Positions 17,601 through 26,181 of a DNA stretch of 64,000 nucleotides are shown piece after piece. Positions within the stretch are counted from its first letter, which is position 1. Every line of letters starts with the position of its first letter. A program made the position numbers and the translations under genes. A model generated the notes under the pieces. It made no database searches and was not told the DNA's origin. It worked only from the letters and a program-made list of their open reading frames with translations. Origin of the DNA: Betaproteobacteria bacterium (GTDB lineage Bacteria; Pseudomonadota; Gammaproteobacteria; Burkholderiales; Casimicrobiaceae); the NCBI GenBank assembly GCA_016717855.1, contig JADKEV010000007.1, forward strand, positions 1 to 64,000, in the 5' to 3' direction.

Positions 17601-18680
17601 CTACTGCGACAAGCTGAACTTCGTCTCCGTCGCGCGCACCTCGCCCGACTTGCGAATCACCACGGCCACCGTCTGGGCGGCCTTGCCCGACAGCCGGAAG
17701 TAGTTGCCGTAGCTGGTCGTGTTGTTGAACATCATGGGCTCGAGCACCTTGACCTGGTCGCCCATCACCGGATCGGCGATCTTCGCTTCCACGTACGCGT
17801 CCTTGATGGCGTCCCTGGTCGCGGCATCGAACAGTGAAACGTTCAGGTGGTAGAACGATTTCCCCTGGGGTATGCCGCCGTGCATCTTGCTCTCCGGATC
17901 GGCGCCGGTATGCTGCTTGCGCAACGCATCGGCGGACGTCGCGCCGAAGAGTATTTCCATGCCATCGATCGTCCGACGATTCGCATCCCGGACCGGCACG
18001 GCCACAGCAGGCGCGCTGGCGGTGGTCGCGGACGGGACCGGATTCAGCATGAACGCAATCGCCGACGCGACTTCGGCATCGGTCAGATCGGCCTCGCCGC
18101 CACGGGGCGGCATCCCCCCGTGACCGTTGATGGCGGAACGGACCAGGACTTCGAAGCCCTGTTTCGCCCGCGGTACCCAGGCGAGGCGATCGCCGATCGC
18201 AGGCGCACCGTTGACGCCCGCTTCGTGGCACTGCGCGCATTGCGCCCGGACGACCTGTTCGCCGCTGCGCGCGGCGGGGCGCGCCGTCCGGTCGATGGGT
18301 GCGGTCCATTGGCCGCCTGATGCGTTGACCATGTAGGTGATGGCGCGCTGGATCTCGATATCGCTGAGTCCGGCATTTCCGCCATGCGCGGGCATCTTGC
18401 GGATGCCCTGGAGCGCACTGCGCGAAAGGCCGGTCAGGCCCTGCCCCGCGCGCGCCGTCCATGCCTTCCTGTCGCCGATCCTGGGCGCGCCGTCCACGCC
18501 GGCGCCGTGGCATGCGACGCAGGCCGCCTCCACGACGGCCTTGCCGCTTTGGCCCCGGCCCTGTGCCTGCGCCAGCTGCGGCGCGAGCGCGAGCGCGATG
18601 GCCATCGCGCAGGCCAGCGCCAGCGATTTCGGGATTGTGCCGACCCGACGGCTTGCCGCTGCATCGAGTTTGCGGTCCAT
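17601..18680 (-). CDS. Exported diheme cytochrome c with extra C-terminal domain
   Basis: Periplasmic electron carrier candidate of 359 residues. ATG 18680 is preceded by AGAGG at good spacing. A signal peptide covers roughly residues 1-40 (hydrophobic ALACAMAIALALAP, then AQAQ). Two class I cytochrome c modules carry heme sites CVACH (54-58) and CAQCH (148-152), with likely axial Met in RKMPAHGG and GGMPPRGG, the pattern of cytochrome c5-type proteins. The last 120 residues (from about 235) hold no heme motif and read like a beta-sandwich (YHLNVSLFDAAT, LEPMMFNNTTSYGNYFRL). I do not recognise this domain firmly. The gene appears to stand alone. Confidence 0.85.
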   Translation of the reverse strand: MDRKLDAAASRRVGTIPKSLALACAMAIALALAPQLAQAQGRGQSGKAVVEAACVACHGAGVDGAPRIGDRKAWTARAGQGLTGLSRSALQGIRKMPAHGGNAGLSDIEIQRAITYMVNASGGQWTAPIDRTARPAARSGEQVVRAQCAQCHEAGVNGAPAIGDRLAWVPRAKQGFEVLVRSAINGHGGMPPRGGEADLTDAEVASAIAFMLNPVPSATTASAPAVAVPVRDANRRTIDGMEILFGATSADALRKQHTGADPESKMHGGIPQGKSFYHLNVSLFDAATRDAIKDAYVEAKIADPVMGDQVKVLEPMMFNNTTSYGNYFRLSGKAAQTVAVVIRKSGEVRATETKFSLSQ

Positions 18681-18839
18681 AGACACCTCTGCGTCACGCG
18701 CGTGCCGGTGGCAGGGCGGAATGTCGTGTCTGCCGGACGCCCGGTCTGTGCAGCGGATGGTCGTCCGAAAGCGGCCGGGATGCTATGACGAAGATCAAGA
18801 GATGGTCAATTTCCTGCCAGCGGCGGCACGCCCGCGCCG

Positions 18840-20333
18840 CTACATCGGGTCCAGCGGATAGATTGGCCGCCGCACGTGCCGGAAGTTCAACAAGTCGTAG
18901 TCCGAGGTGCACACCCCGGTGCCGGCGCATTCGACGACTGCCGCGGCGAGTCCACGCAGGCCCGCCCGCCAATGCACGCGGCTCTTCAGCATCAGGAACC
19001 GCTTGGAAGCCGGATCGATGCCCACCGCGACGAACGCGGCCAGATCGTGCGGCTCGACGTGATTGGAGATCACCACGATTTCGACGCGGCCGGTGTCGAG
19101 CACGACGGTGGGCCCCATGCTGTTGCGCTCCCCGCGCGCCATCGGGCCGCGATTGCGGTAGCGGCCGTCGCAGATCAGCTTGACGCGCCCGGTCACCGTG
19201 CGCGGCACGCCCTGCAGGCCGATCGCCGGCATGTCGAGCTTGCCGCCGAGCGCAAGCGTGACCTGGGCGCCAATGCCGGCGGCAATCATCTGCCGCACCG
19301 CGGCCGGGTCGAAGATCGCGAACGCCGCCGCGTCCTCCAGTCCCGCGTCGAGGATCGCGCCCAGCACGGTCATCGTGTCCATCGTGCCGCCCGAGGCGCA
19401 GTTGTCGCTGTGATCGAGCAGCACCACCGGGCCGCTGCCGGGCGCCACGGCCGCGGCCAGTTCGCGGGCGCGCGCCATCGCTGTCGCGAGCGGTTCGATC
19501 TTGTACACGAACGCGGCCCGCTCGTGCCACGCCATGTCCAGCAGTTCGTCGCACCAGCGCCGGGCCAGTGCGCCATCCCCGTCGGTCACGACCACGGCCG
19601 AGAGCCCGGCGTTGGCGATGTCGGCATTCGGAAAGCCGACGAACACCGATGCGCACAGCGCGCCCTGCGCCTCCATCTCGCGGCAGCGCGCCTGCAGTTC
19701 GCGGTTGGGCGAATCGTCGCTGCCCTGGCGCATCACGTGCGGGAGCATCGGCCGGTTGCCCCACGCCATCGCGGGACGCGCCTTGCCCGCGAGCAGCGCA
19801 AAGATCGCGCGGCCGGCGCGCGCGCCGGTGCCGTCCATGTCGAGGTGCGGATAGGTCTGGTAACCGGCGATGGCTGTCGCGTGCGCGGCGATCGCCGGAT
19901 AGAAATTCGTGTGCATGTCCAGCGCCACGCCGATCGGCACCATGGCGTCGATCGCGCGCAGCCGCCGCAACAGCTCGCCCTCGCCGTCTTCGTAGGTCTG
20001 CGTGACCATCGCGCCGTGCAGGTCGAGCAGCACCGCGTCGCAGCCCTTGGCGACCGCGGCGCAGATGCGGCTGGCGATGTGCTCGTACGCGGCGTCTTCG
20101 ACCGGTCCGCTGGGCCAGGCGCTGGCCGCGATCGGAATTTCGATCTCGGCGCCCGCCGCCTCGGCCAGGTCGATGAACGCGCCGATCGCCGAGCCGGTGC
20201 CTTTGTAGGCATCGTAGGCGTCCCGTCCCTCGGGCGGCGCGCCGCCGCCGCCGATGGCGAAGCGCGACAGCGGCGTGGGCACCGGCGAATAGGTGTTGGT
20301 CTCGTGCTTCATCTGGGCGATGACGACGCGCAT
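18840..20333 (-). CDS. M81 family metallopeptidase (MlrC-like)
   Basis: A 497-residue protein of the MlrC family, named after the enzyme that finishes microcystin degradation; most members sit in amino-acid or peptide catabolism with unknown substrates. ATG 20333 opens with MRVVIAQMKHETNTYSPVPT, the standard family start. Putative zinc-site elements are visible as MKHETN, LDMHTNFYP and LDHSDNCASGGTMDTM. Length is normal. There is no signal peptide, so it should be cytoplasmic. No transporter or other mlr gene lies next to it, so microcystin degradation should not be assumed. Confidence 0.9.
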   Translation of the reverse strand: MRVVIAQMKHETNTYSPVPTPLSRFAIGGGGAPPEGRDAYDAYKGTGSAIGAFIDLAEAAGAEIEIPIAASAWPSGPVEDAAYEHIASRICAAVAKGCDAVLLDLHGAMVTQTYEDGEGELLRRLRAIDAMVPIGVALDMHTNFYPAIAAHATAIAGYQTYPHLDMDGTGARAGRAIFALLAGKARPAMAWGNRPMLPHVMRQGSDDSPNRELQARCREMEAQGALCASVFVGFPNADIANAGLSAVVVTDGDGALARRWCDELLDMAWHERAAFVYKIEPLATAMARARELAAAVAPGSGPVVLLDHSDNCASGGTMDTMTVLGAILDAGLEDAAAFAIFDPAAVRQMIAAGIGAQVTLALGGKLDMPAIGLQGVPRTVTGRVKLICDGRYRNRGPMARGERNSMGPTVVLDTGRVEIVVISNHVEPHDLAAFVAVGIDPASKRFLMLKSRVHWRAGLRGLAAAVVECAGTGVCTSDYDLLNFRHVRRPIYPLDPM

Positions 20334-20448
20334 GCGGGCTCCCGGAACGGTACGGATGACCGTTCACCCGCCTGTGGTCGAGTATCTGCCGGGCGACCGG
20401 TCAGCGCGGGCGGTCACGGCAGCCTTCGGGCGGCCGCCGCACCGTTCC

Positions 20449-22641
20449 TCAGATCACGCAGAACACCGCGCCCTCGCTTATCCACCCCTGCGCGACCATC
20501 TGCTGCTGGGTTTTCAGCGAAGTCGTGAAGCGATGGTTGGTGTCGTTGAACTGCGCACGCCCGTTGTACGACCGGTAGACGGCGCGCAGGCCGCTCGCGC
20601 AGCCGCCGCCGATGATGGGGGCCGCGTAGAACGCGATGCCCTCGTAGGTCCAGCCCGGATCGCCCTTCACGATCGCGCATTCGGCCGCGTTGGCGGTGTA
20701 GAAGTGCGAGTTCGGCCCACGGCCCGGCGTGCCGTAGAAGCGGCAGACCGGGACCGTGTCGTGCGTGGGGATGGCCCCGGCGTAGAAGTAGTCGAGCGTG
20801 TCGAACCAGCCGTCGCCGGCAGCGCCGGTGCCCACCGCGCGCGCCTCCGCGCCCTCGGCGGTCCGGAAATAGTGATTCAGCGCGACATTCTTGAATTCGT
20901 ACACCAGCCGGTAGGAAAGGAAATCCAGCGCCGCGGCGGTGGCGTTGCGCGCGTTGAGTATCCCCGCGCCGCACTTGCCGCTGCCGGCGCACCAGGAATT
21001 GGTGGGGAACGCGACCGCCGTCTCCTGCAGGATGTAGTAGACCTCGCCCGGCGACAGGTTGGGATTGATGCCCAGCATCAGCGAAGCGACGCCCGCGACG
21101 TGGGGCGAGGCCATGCTCGTCCCCTGCTTGTAGCCCCAGTCGGAAAATTCGGGCCCCCTGGTGCCGCTGTTGATGGTCGACAGGATCCTGCCGGCGGCGC
21201 CGGCGCTCGCCGAGTCGCCACCGGGCGCGGAGATCTCCAGCCGGAAGCTGTAGTTGCTGTAGGCCGCGGAGTCGCCGCCGGGCCCCGTCGCGGCAACGGT
21301 AATCACGCCCAGGCAGCTTGCCGGCGAATAGTCGTCGGAATTGTCGTTTTCGTTGCCCGCCGCCACCGCGATGAACGCCCCCTGCGCGACCGCCTTGTTG
21401 ATCGCCTCCTGGTAGAGCTTGTCGCAGGCGCCCCGGCCGCCGATGCTGATGTTGATCACCTTGGCCGGATTGAGATTCATCGGCACGCCCGGCACCGGCA
21501 GCCCGGCGGCCCAAGTCAAGCCGTCGACGATGTCGGAGCGCGAGCCGCCGCAGGCGCCCAGCACGCGTATCGGCAGGATCTTCGCACGCCAGTCGATGCC
21601 GGCGACACCCTCGTCGTTGTCGCCGTCTGCGCCGATCGTCCCCGCGACATGGGTGCCATGCCAGCCGGAGTTTTCCGCCGGCTCGCCCGCGCCGCATTGC
21701 CCGGCCGCCGTGTAATCGCCGGGATCGTAGCCGTTGTCGTCGCGGCCGTCGCCGTCGTTCGAGAAGTCGGCGTCGGAGACGAAGTCGTAGCCGTCGATCA
21801 GCCGGTCGGCGAGTTCGAGGTGCGGCCGCACGCCGGTGTCGACGACCGCCACCACGGTGTTGCGCGAGCCGATGCTCAGGTTCCATGCGCGCACCGCGTC
21901 GATGCCGTAGTAGCCGTCCTGGGGGCCGACCAGGTTCCACTGCTTGTTGAACATCGTGTCGTTCGGAATGTAGTACGGCGTGGCCAGCCAATTGCCGGCT
22001 GCCACGTCGACCTCGGGATGCGCAGCCAGCTTGGCCAGCACGGCCTCGTATCCGGCGTGGGTCAGCGCGCGGTCCAGCCGGAGCACGTACGCATTGCCGC
22101 TCATCGCGCGGAAGTGCCGCAGCCCGACCCCGGCGGCCTGCGTCAGGCCGGCGAGCATGGCGTCGTCGATGGCCTGGTTGCGCGCGGCCTTGAGTTGCGA
22201 CGAAAAGCCCTTCAGGCGCACGATCAGCGTCCGCGGGACCGGATCGGTCCGGGCGCGCTTGGCGCGGATCCGCTGCGTCTGCGCCGCTTCGTCGCGGGCA
22301 AAGCTGGGCGCTGCCCACAGCACGTCCGCCGTGGCGCCCAGGCGCGCGGCAAGCAGGCGCAGCTGCGGCGCCGGCAGCGCCGCCGCGAGCCGCACCTCGT
22401 AGCGGCCCTCGCCCTGCGCCGTGACCTCGCCCGTGGCGCCGATGACGCGCAGCGCCGCGCCGATGCGCGCGATCTGCGGCGCGGATGGCGCGGGCCCGGC
22501 GTCGCGCGCCATGACGGTGATGCGGTCGCTGGCGCCTGCCGTCACCGGCCCGGCGTTCGGGTCCTGCGCCCGCGCGGCTGCCAACGCGAGGAGAGACAGC
22601 GCAGCCCCCGCGACCAGATTCCTTTTCGAGCAACCACGCAT
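20449..22641 (-). CDS. Secreted S8 subtilisin-like serine protease with DUF5648 tail
   Basis: Extracellular protease of 730 residues. ATG 22641 is best placed behind GGGAGG (ATG 22644 and GTG 22647 lie too close). A signal peptide (hydrophobic NLVAGAALSLLALAAARAQ) is followed by a propeptide-like region to about 210. The catalytic triad is D268 (VAVVDTGVRPH), H328 (WHGTHVAG) and S509 (GTSMASPHVAG). From about 585 a C-terminal domain resembles DUF5648, with repeats around NHYFRTAEGAEA, SHFYTANAAECAIV and DGWFDTLDYFYAG, probably used for surface or substrate binding. It has its own promoter region of about 250 bp upstream. Confidence 0.92.
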   Translation of the reverse strand: MRGCSKRNLVAGAALSLLALAAARAQDPNAGPVTAGASDRITVMARDAGPAPSAPQIARIGAALRVIGATGEVTAQGEGRYEVRLAAALPAPQLRLLAARLGATADVLWAAPSFARDEAAQTQRIRAKRARTDPVPRTLIVRLKGFSSQLKAARNQAIDDAMLAGLTQAAGVGLRHFRAMSGNAYVLRLDRALTHAGYEAVLAKLAAHPEVDVAAGNWLATPYYIPNDTMFNKQWNLVGPQDGYYGIDAVRAWNLSIGSRNTVVAVVDTGVRPHLELADRLIDGYDFVSDADFSNDGDGRDDNGYDPGDYTAAGQCGAGEPAENSGWHGTHVAGTIGADGDNDEGVAGIDWRAKILPIRVLGACGGSRSDIVDGLTWAAGLPVPGVPMNLNPAKVINISIGGRGACDKLYQEAINKAVAQGAFIAVAAGNENDNSDDYSPASCLGVITVAATGPGGDSAAYSNYSFRLEISAPGGDSASAGAAGRILSTINSGTRGPEFSDWGYKQGTSMASPHVAGVASLMLGINPNLSPGEVYYILQETAVAFPTNSWCAGSGKCGAGILNARNATAAALDFLSYRLVYEFKNVALNHYFRTAEGAEARAVGTGAAGDGWFDTLDYFYAGAIPTHDTVPVCRFYGTPGRGPNSHFYTANAAECAIVKGDPGWTYEGIAFYAAPIIGGGCASGLRAVYRSYNGRAQFNDTNHRFTTSLKTQQQMVAQGWISEGAVFCVI

Positions 22642-22825
22642 CATCACCTCCCTTTGATTTGGCGCAATCTACATCCATGACGCTCGCGCGTCGGAGCCGC
22701 GCCCACATGCCGGCTGGCGCGCCGGCTCCGTTGTGCGCGAGTTCGATCCGATTGTTTCACAACTGCGCGCGTGGCGCTCTAAAAACTTCTGAATGTCGAG
22801 CCGTGCCACGCCGGCAACGTTGCGT

Positions 22826-22859
22826 CGGGCGCCTGCCTGCGCGCCGCGAGCGGCGCCCG
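22826..22859. terminator. GC-rich hairpin, possible terminator
   Basis: CGGGCGCC and GGCGCCCG form a perfect 8-bp stem around an 18-nt loop, downstream of the minus-strand gene ending at 22900. There is no U-run on the minus strand, so a role in termination is only possible. Nothing else is evident between 22642 and 22899. Confidence 0.3.
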
Positions 22860-22899
22860 TCCCTCCCTTTCTTCTACGATCCGCTGGGAGTGGCCGCCG

Positions 22900-23523
22900 T
22901 CAAGGCTTTGTGGCTTGCAGCGCGAAGTCGAAGCGGATCGTCAGCATGCCCTCGCCCGCCGCGACGTCGAGCAGTTGGAATCCGGTGAGCGCCAGCTTGA
23001 ACGCGGACCCGCTGTTCTGCAATCCCTTGCTCAGTTCCTCGCGCAGGTTCAACCCGAGCAGTGACGGGATCTGCTGCCTGAGGAACGGCTCGAGCAGCCC
23101 GCGGTACTCGGGCCTGCCCTCGTCCATCCGGAAATCTTTCAATGCGACCGTTTCGCCGGCAATGACGGGCTGGCCGGACACCGTCGTGTAGAACGCATCG
23201 CCCGCCCCGACGCAATTGCCGTTGGCCTTCATTCCCACGCGCCCGGCGAGATGAACGCGCAAGAAGAGGCGGCGGTCGCGGAAGGTGACCACCGGCTGCT
23301 CCAGGTACACATAGTTGCAGGAGGCGAGGTTGCCCGAGAGGACCCGCTTGCCGTTGCTGGTGAACAGCCGCTGCGCGACAGCCAGGCTGACCGCGTCCTG
23401 GTGCAGCGCGATGGTCGCGGCCGTCGCCTCCGCCGCAGTGCCGGCGGCGCAGGCGAGCAGGATTGCGGCAACCGCGACCCATGTTCGTTCCCCGGCCCGG
23501 CGCCTTCGCGTGTATTGGTGCAT
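22900..23523 (-). CDS. Exported protein of unknown function (DUF1439-like)
   Basis: A 207-residue protein from ATG 23523 with a basic N-terminus (YTRRRR) and a hydrophobic stretch (WVAVAAILLACAAGTAAEA), that is, a signal peptide. ATG 23550 in frame is an alternative start. The mature part (LAVAQRLFTSNGKRV, VTFRDRRLFLRVHLAG, NLREELSKGLQN, LTIRFDFALQ) resembles the DUF1439/YceB type of periplasmic lipid-binding-like proteins. The link is by pattern only. It is monocistronic and divergent from the CBS gene, with which it shares a 190-bp upstream region. Confidence 0.7.
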   Translation of the reverse strand: MHQYTRRRRAGERTWVAVAAILLACAAGTAAEATAATIALHQDAVSLAVAQRLFTSNGKRVLSGNLASCNYVYLEQPVVTFRDRRLFLRVHLAGRVGMKANGNCVGAGDAFYTTVSGQPVIAGETVALKDFRMDEGRPEYRGLLEPFLRQQIPSLLGLNLREELSKGLQNSGSAFKLALTGFQLLDVAAGEGMLTIRFDFALQATKP

Positions 23524-23714
23524 GCCCGCAGTGTACTGCGCCGAACGCATTGCACCAAAGGCGGGACTGCAGGGCCGGGATGGTGCGGGCCGGGAGCTGA
23601 CGGGAATTCACCGGTCAAAGCCCCGACAGTGGGTCCGAATTCTGGTAAATTTGAGGCAGCGCGAACCTGTCGCAGCCGCAATTCCCCGTATTCCGCATTC
23701 TCCGGAGGTTCATC

Positions 23715-24149
23715 ATGGTAGACCGCAGCATCAGGACCCTGATCGAGGGCAAGGAATGCATTACCTGCCCCGAACATTGGTCGGTCATCGAGGCCGCACG
23801 TTTGATGAAGCGGGAGCGCATCGGCGCGGTCATGGTCGTCGAGCAGGACAAGCTGATCGGGATCTTCACCGAGCGCGATGCGCTGTTTCGCGTGCTGGCC
23901 GACGACCGCGACCTGAAGACCACGCGCGTCGCCGACGTGATGACCCGCAATCCGCAGTCGCTCCATCCGGACAAGCAGTTCGCCGATGCGCTGCAATTGA
24001 TGCATACGGGGCGGTTCCGGCACGTGCCGGTGGTCGACAATGGCCGCGCAGTCGGCATGGTGTCGGCGAGCGATGCGATGGGACCCGAGCTCGAGGCATT
24101 TGTCTGGGAACTGCTGCGCCAGGAGCAGGTCAGCGACGTACTCGCGTAA
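23715..24149 (+). CDS. Two-CBS-domain protein
   Basis: A 144-residue protein made almost entirely of a CBS pair (Bateman module). The halves are centred on SVIEAARLMKRERIGAVMVV with GIFTERDALFR, and FADALQLMHTGRFRHVPVV with GMVSASDAM. Such modules bind adenine nucleotides and signal energy status or control partner proteins. ATG 23715 follows GGAGG with ideal spacing. No catalytic domain is attached and no partner gene is evident. Confidence 0.92.
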   Translation: MVDRSIRTLIEGKECITCPEHWSVIEAARLMKRERIGAVMVVEQDKLIGIFTERDALFRVLADDRDLKTTRVADVMTRNPQSLHPDKQFADALQLMHTGRFRHVPVVDNGRAVGMVSASDAMGPELEAFVWELLRQEQVSDVLA

Positions 24150-24257
24150 CCGCCGCCGGCCGCGGGGGTTGCCGCCCCTGCCCGGCCCGCGCCGGCCCTC
24201 GTGCCGCCCGGCGGCGCCCGCCGCCCGCCGCCTGGTGTCCGGCGATCCGCTGATCCG

Positions 24258-25136
24258 ATGACGCCCCCAGCCCTGACATTCGTGACGACCTGCATGGGTC
24301 GCCTGCGGTTTCTGCGCGAGACACTGCCGCTCCTTGCCGCGCAGCCGGCCACGGCGTGTGTTGTGGTCGACTACGGTTGCCCGGATCATTGCGGCGATTG
24401 GGTGCAGGCGCACCTGCCACAGGTCAAGGTGGTCCGCTGGCCCGCTGCGTCCACGTTCCACGCGGCGCATGCCCGCAACCTGGGCGCCGCGGCCGCTGTC
24501 ACGGAGGTGCTCTGCCTGATCGATGGCGACGTCCTGGTCGACCCCGGTTTCGCGCCCGCCATCCTCGCGCAATTCGATCCCCGTTGCTACTACCTCGCGG
24601 AGCCGCTGGCCGGCGACATTTCGGGGACGGTGGTCTGCGCGAGCGCCGCGTTCGCCTTCGCGGAAGGTTACGACGAGGCGTGCACCGGCTGGGGCGGCGA
24701 AGACCTCGACCTGTACGACCGCCTCGAATTCCACGGCATCCGGCGAGCAGGCTTCCCCGCCCGGCTGCTCGCCGCGCTGCCCCACCCGGATGCGGAACGC
24801 ACGGCGCACTCCGCCGACGCCGACAAGGAAGTTTCCAACAGCATCAACCTGCTCTATTCGCACATCAAGCTGGACTTGATGCGTCTGTCGGGCAGCCGTC
24901 TTCCGGCCGGCTTCCGCGCTGACCTGCATGCGCAGGTGCGCGACGCGTATGCGGCATCGGTGAAGGCGGGGGGCCCGGCACGGATCGACGTGCCGTACGC
25001 CGAGGGAACGATCAACTATTGCGACGTGCAGACCAGCCTGGGCTATGTGATAGACGTGTCGGTGCAGGCCGGCAGGCGGGTCGCGGGAACGCCGATCAGC
25101 AGGCGCATGACAACTGCTGCCGGCGCGCAGCCCTGA
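24258..25136 (+). CDS. Glycosyltransferase family 2-like protein
   Basis: A 292-residue GT-A fold enzyme. The start (MTPPALTFVTTCMGRLRFL) and VVVDYGCPDHCGDWV form the nucleotide-sugar side. LCLIDGDVLVDPGF gives the DxD metal motif. TGWGGEDLDLYDRLEFHG is the C-terminal signature shared with galactosyltransferase-type (Glyco_transf_7C) domains. There is no membrane segment. Donor and acceptor are unknown, and no polysaccharide cluster surrounds it. ATG 24258 is the first credible start; upstream codons are Pro/Arg-rich non-coding sequence. Confidence 0.85.
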   Translation: MTPPALTFVTTCMGRLRFLRETLPLLAAQPATACVVVDYGCPDHCGDWVQAHLPQVKVVRWPAASTFHAAHARNLGAAAAVTEVLCLIDGDVLVDPGFAPAILAQFDPRCYYLAEPLAGDISGTVVCASAAFAFAEGYDEACTGWGGEDLDLYDRLEFHGIRRAGFPARLLAALPHPDAERTAHSADADKEVSNSINLLYSHIKLDLMRLSGSRLPAGFRADLHAQVRDAYAASVKAGGPARIDVPYAEGTINYCDVQTSLGYVIDVSVQAGRRVAGTPISRRMTTAAGAQP

Positions 25137-25269
25137 CGTCGCAGTCCATGCTACGCAGACGGCCGGCGCGCGCACTTGCACCGTCTGCGCCGCGCGGCCG
25201 GAATCCTGCTGCAATGCAGCAGCCTGCGCTACAATCGGCTTGGCACATTCCACTCCGAACCGACTCCCG

Positions 25270-26181
25270 ATGCCGCATCGCCCGTCCGTCCCGGCCCGTC
25301 GGGGCCGCATCCCGAATACTCCCGAAACCGGCACCACGACCGCCCACGTCCAGAGCCTGACGCGCGGGCTGACCATACTCGAGCGGCTGGGCGAAGTCGA
25401 AGGCGGACTCACCTTGACGGACATCGCGCAGCGCGTCGGTCTTGCCGCGTCGACGACGCACCGGTTGCTCAACACGCTCGAGAAGATGGACTACGTGCAC
25501 CAGTCCGGCGATCTCGGCCTGTGGTACGTCGGGCTGAAGGCGTTCACGGTGGGCAGCGCCTTCGTGGCCAACCGCGACTTCGCCATCCAGAGCCACAGCT
25601 ACCTGCGGCGGCTGATGGACCAGTCCGGCGAAACCGCCAACCTGTCGATCCTCGACGGTTACGAAGCCGTGTTCATCGGCCAGGTGCAATGCCGCGAAAT
25701 CATGCGGATGATCGTCAAGCTGGGCAGCCGGCACCCGATCCACGCGTCGGGCTCGGGCAAGGCAATGCTCGCCTCGCTCACCGACGACGCCATCCACGGC
25801 ATCCTGGCCAAGCATGGCTTGCCACGGCATACCGAGCACACCATCGTCACGCCCGACGGCTTGTGGAATGCGATCAAGCAGATCAGGAAGCATGGCTACG
25901 CCTACGACGACGAAGAACATGCGCTGGGCCTGCGCTGCGTGGCGGCGGCGGTTTACGACGAGCATACCGAGCCGCTGGGCGCCATCTCGCTGGCCGGGCC
26001 GCTGTCGCGGCTGACCGACGAACGCATCCGCGCCCTGGGACCGCTGGTCGCCCGCACCGCGATGGAGATCACCGGACGCATGGGCGGCAAGTGGCCGCAT
26101 CCTTACTGGGCGGGCGGGAGCGCGCTGCCCAGGCGCCAGCGGGTTGCCCGTCCACCCGCGCCGCGACCAGGGTCCGCCTAG
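25270..26181 (+). CDS. IclR family transcriptional regulator
   Basis: A 303-residue regulator. An N-terminal winged helix (about 32-95) reads VQSLTRGLTILERLGE, LTLTDIAQRVGLAASTTHRLL. The effector-binding domain has SGSGKAMLASL, CVAAAVYDEHTEPLGAISLAGP. ATG 25270 is preferred to a TTG at 25240. The stop overlaps that of the convergent amidohydrolase gene (TAG within CTAG at 26178-26181). IclR proteins usually control small-molecule catabolic genes next to them, so the deaminase and hydrolase nearby are candidate targets. Confidence 0.92.
   Translation: MPHRPSVPARRGRIPNTPETGTTTAHVQSLTRGLTILERLGEVEGGLTLTDIAQRVGLAASTTHRLLNTLEKMDYVHQSGDLGLWYVGLKAFTVGSAFVANRDFAIQSHSYLRRLMDQSGETANLSILDGYEAVFIGQVQCREIMRMIVKLGSRHPIHASGSGKAMLASLTDDAIHGILAKHGLPRHTEHTIVTPDGLWNAIKQIRKHGYAYDDEEHALGLRCVAAAVYDEHTEPLGAISLAGPLSRLTDERIRALGPLVARTAMEITGRMGGKWPHPYWAGGSALPRRQRVARPPAPRPGSA

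Noticed and set aside
14757..17837. Open frame of over 1000 codons on the plus strand
   Set aside because: It is antisense to the wHTH-STAND regulator, has Arg/Gln/His-biased low-complexity sequence and no family motifs; such mirrors are normal in high-GC DNA.
20293..22680. 795-codon plus-strand open frame opposite the subtilase
   Set aside because: Antisense shadow; the opposite strand has a complete protease with signal peptide and triad.
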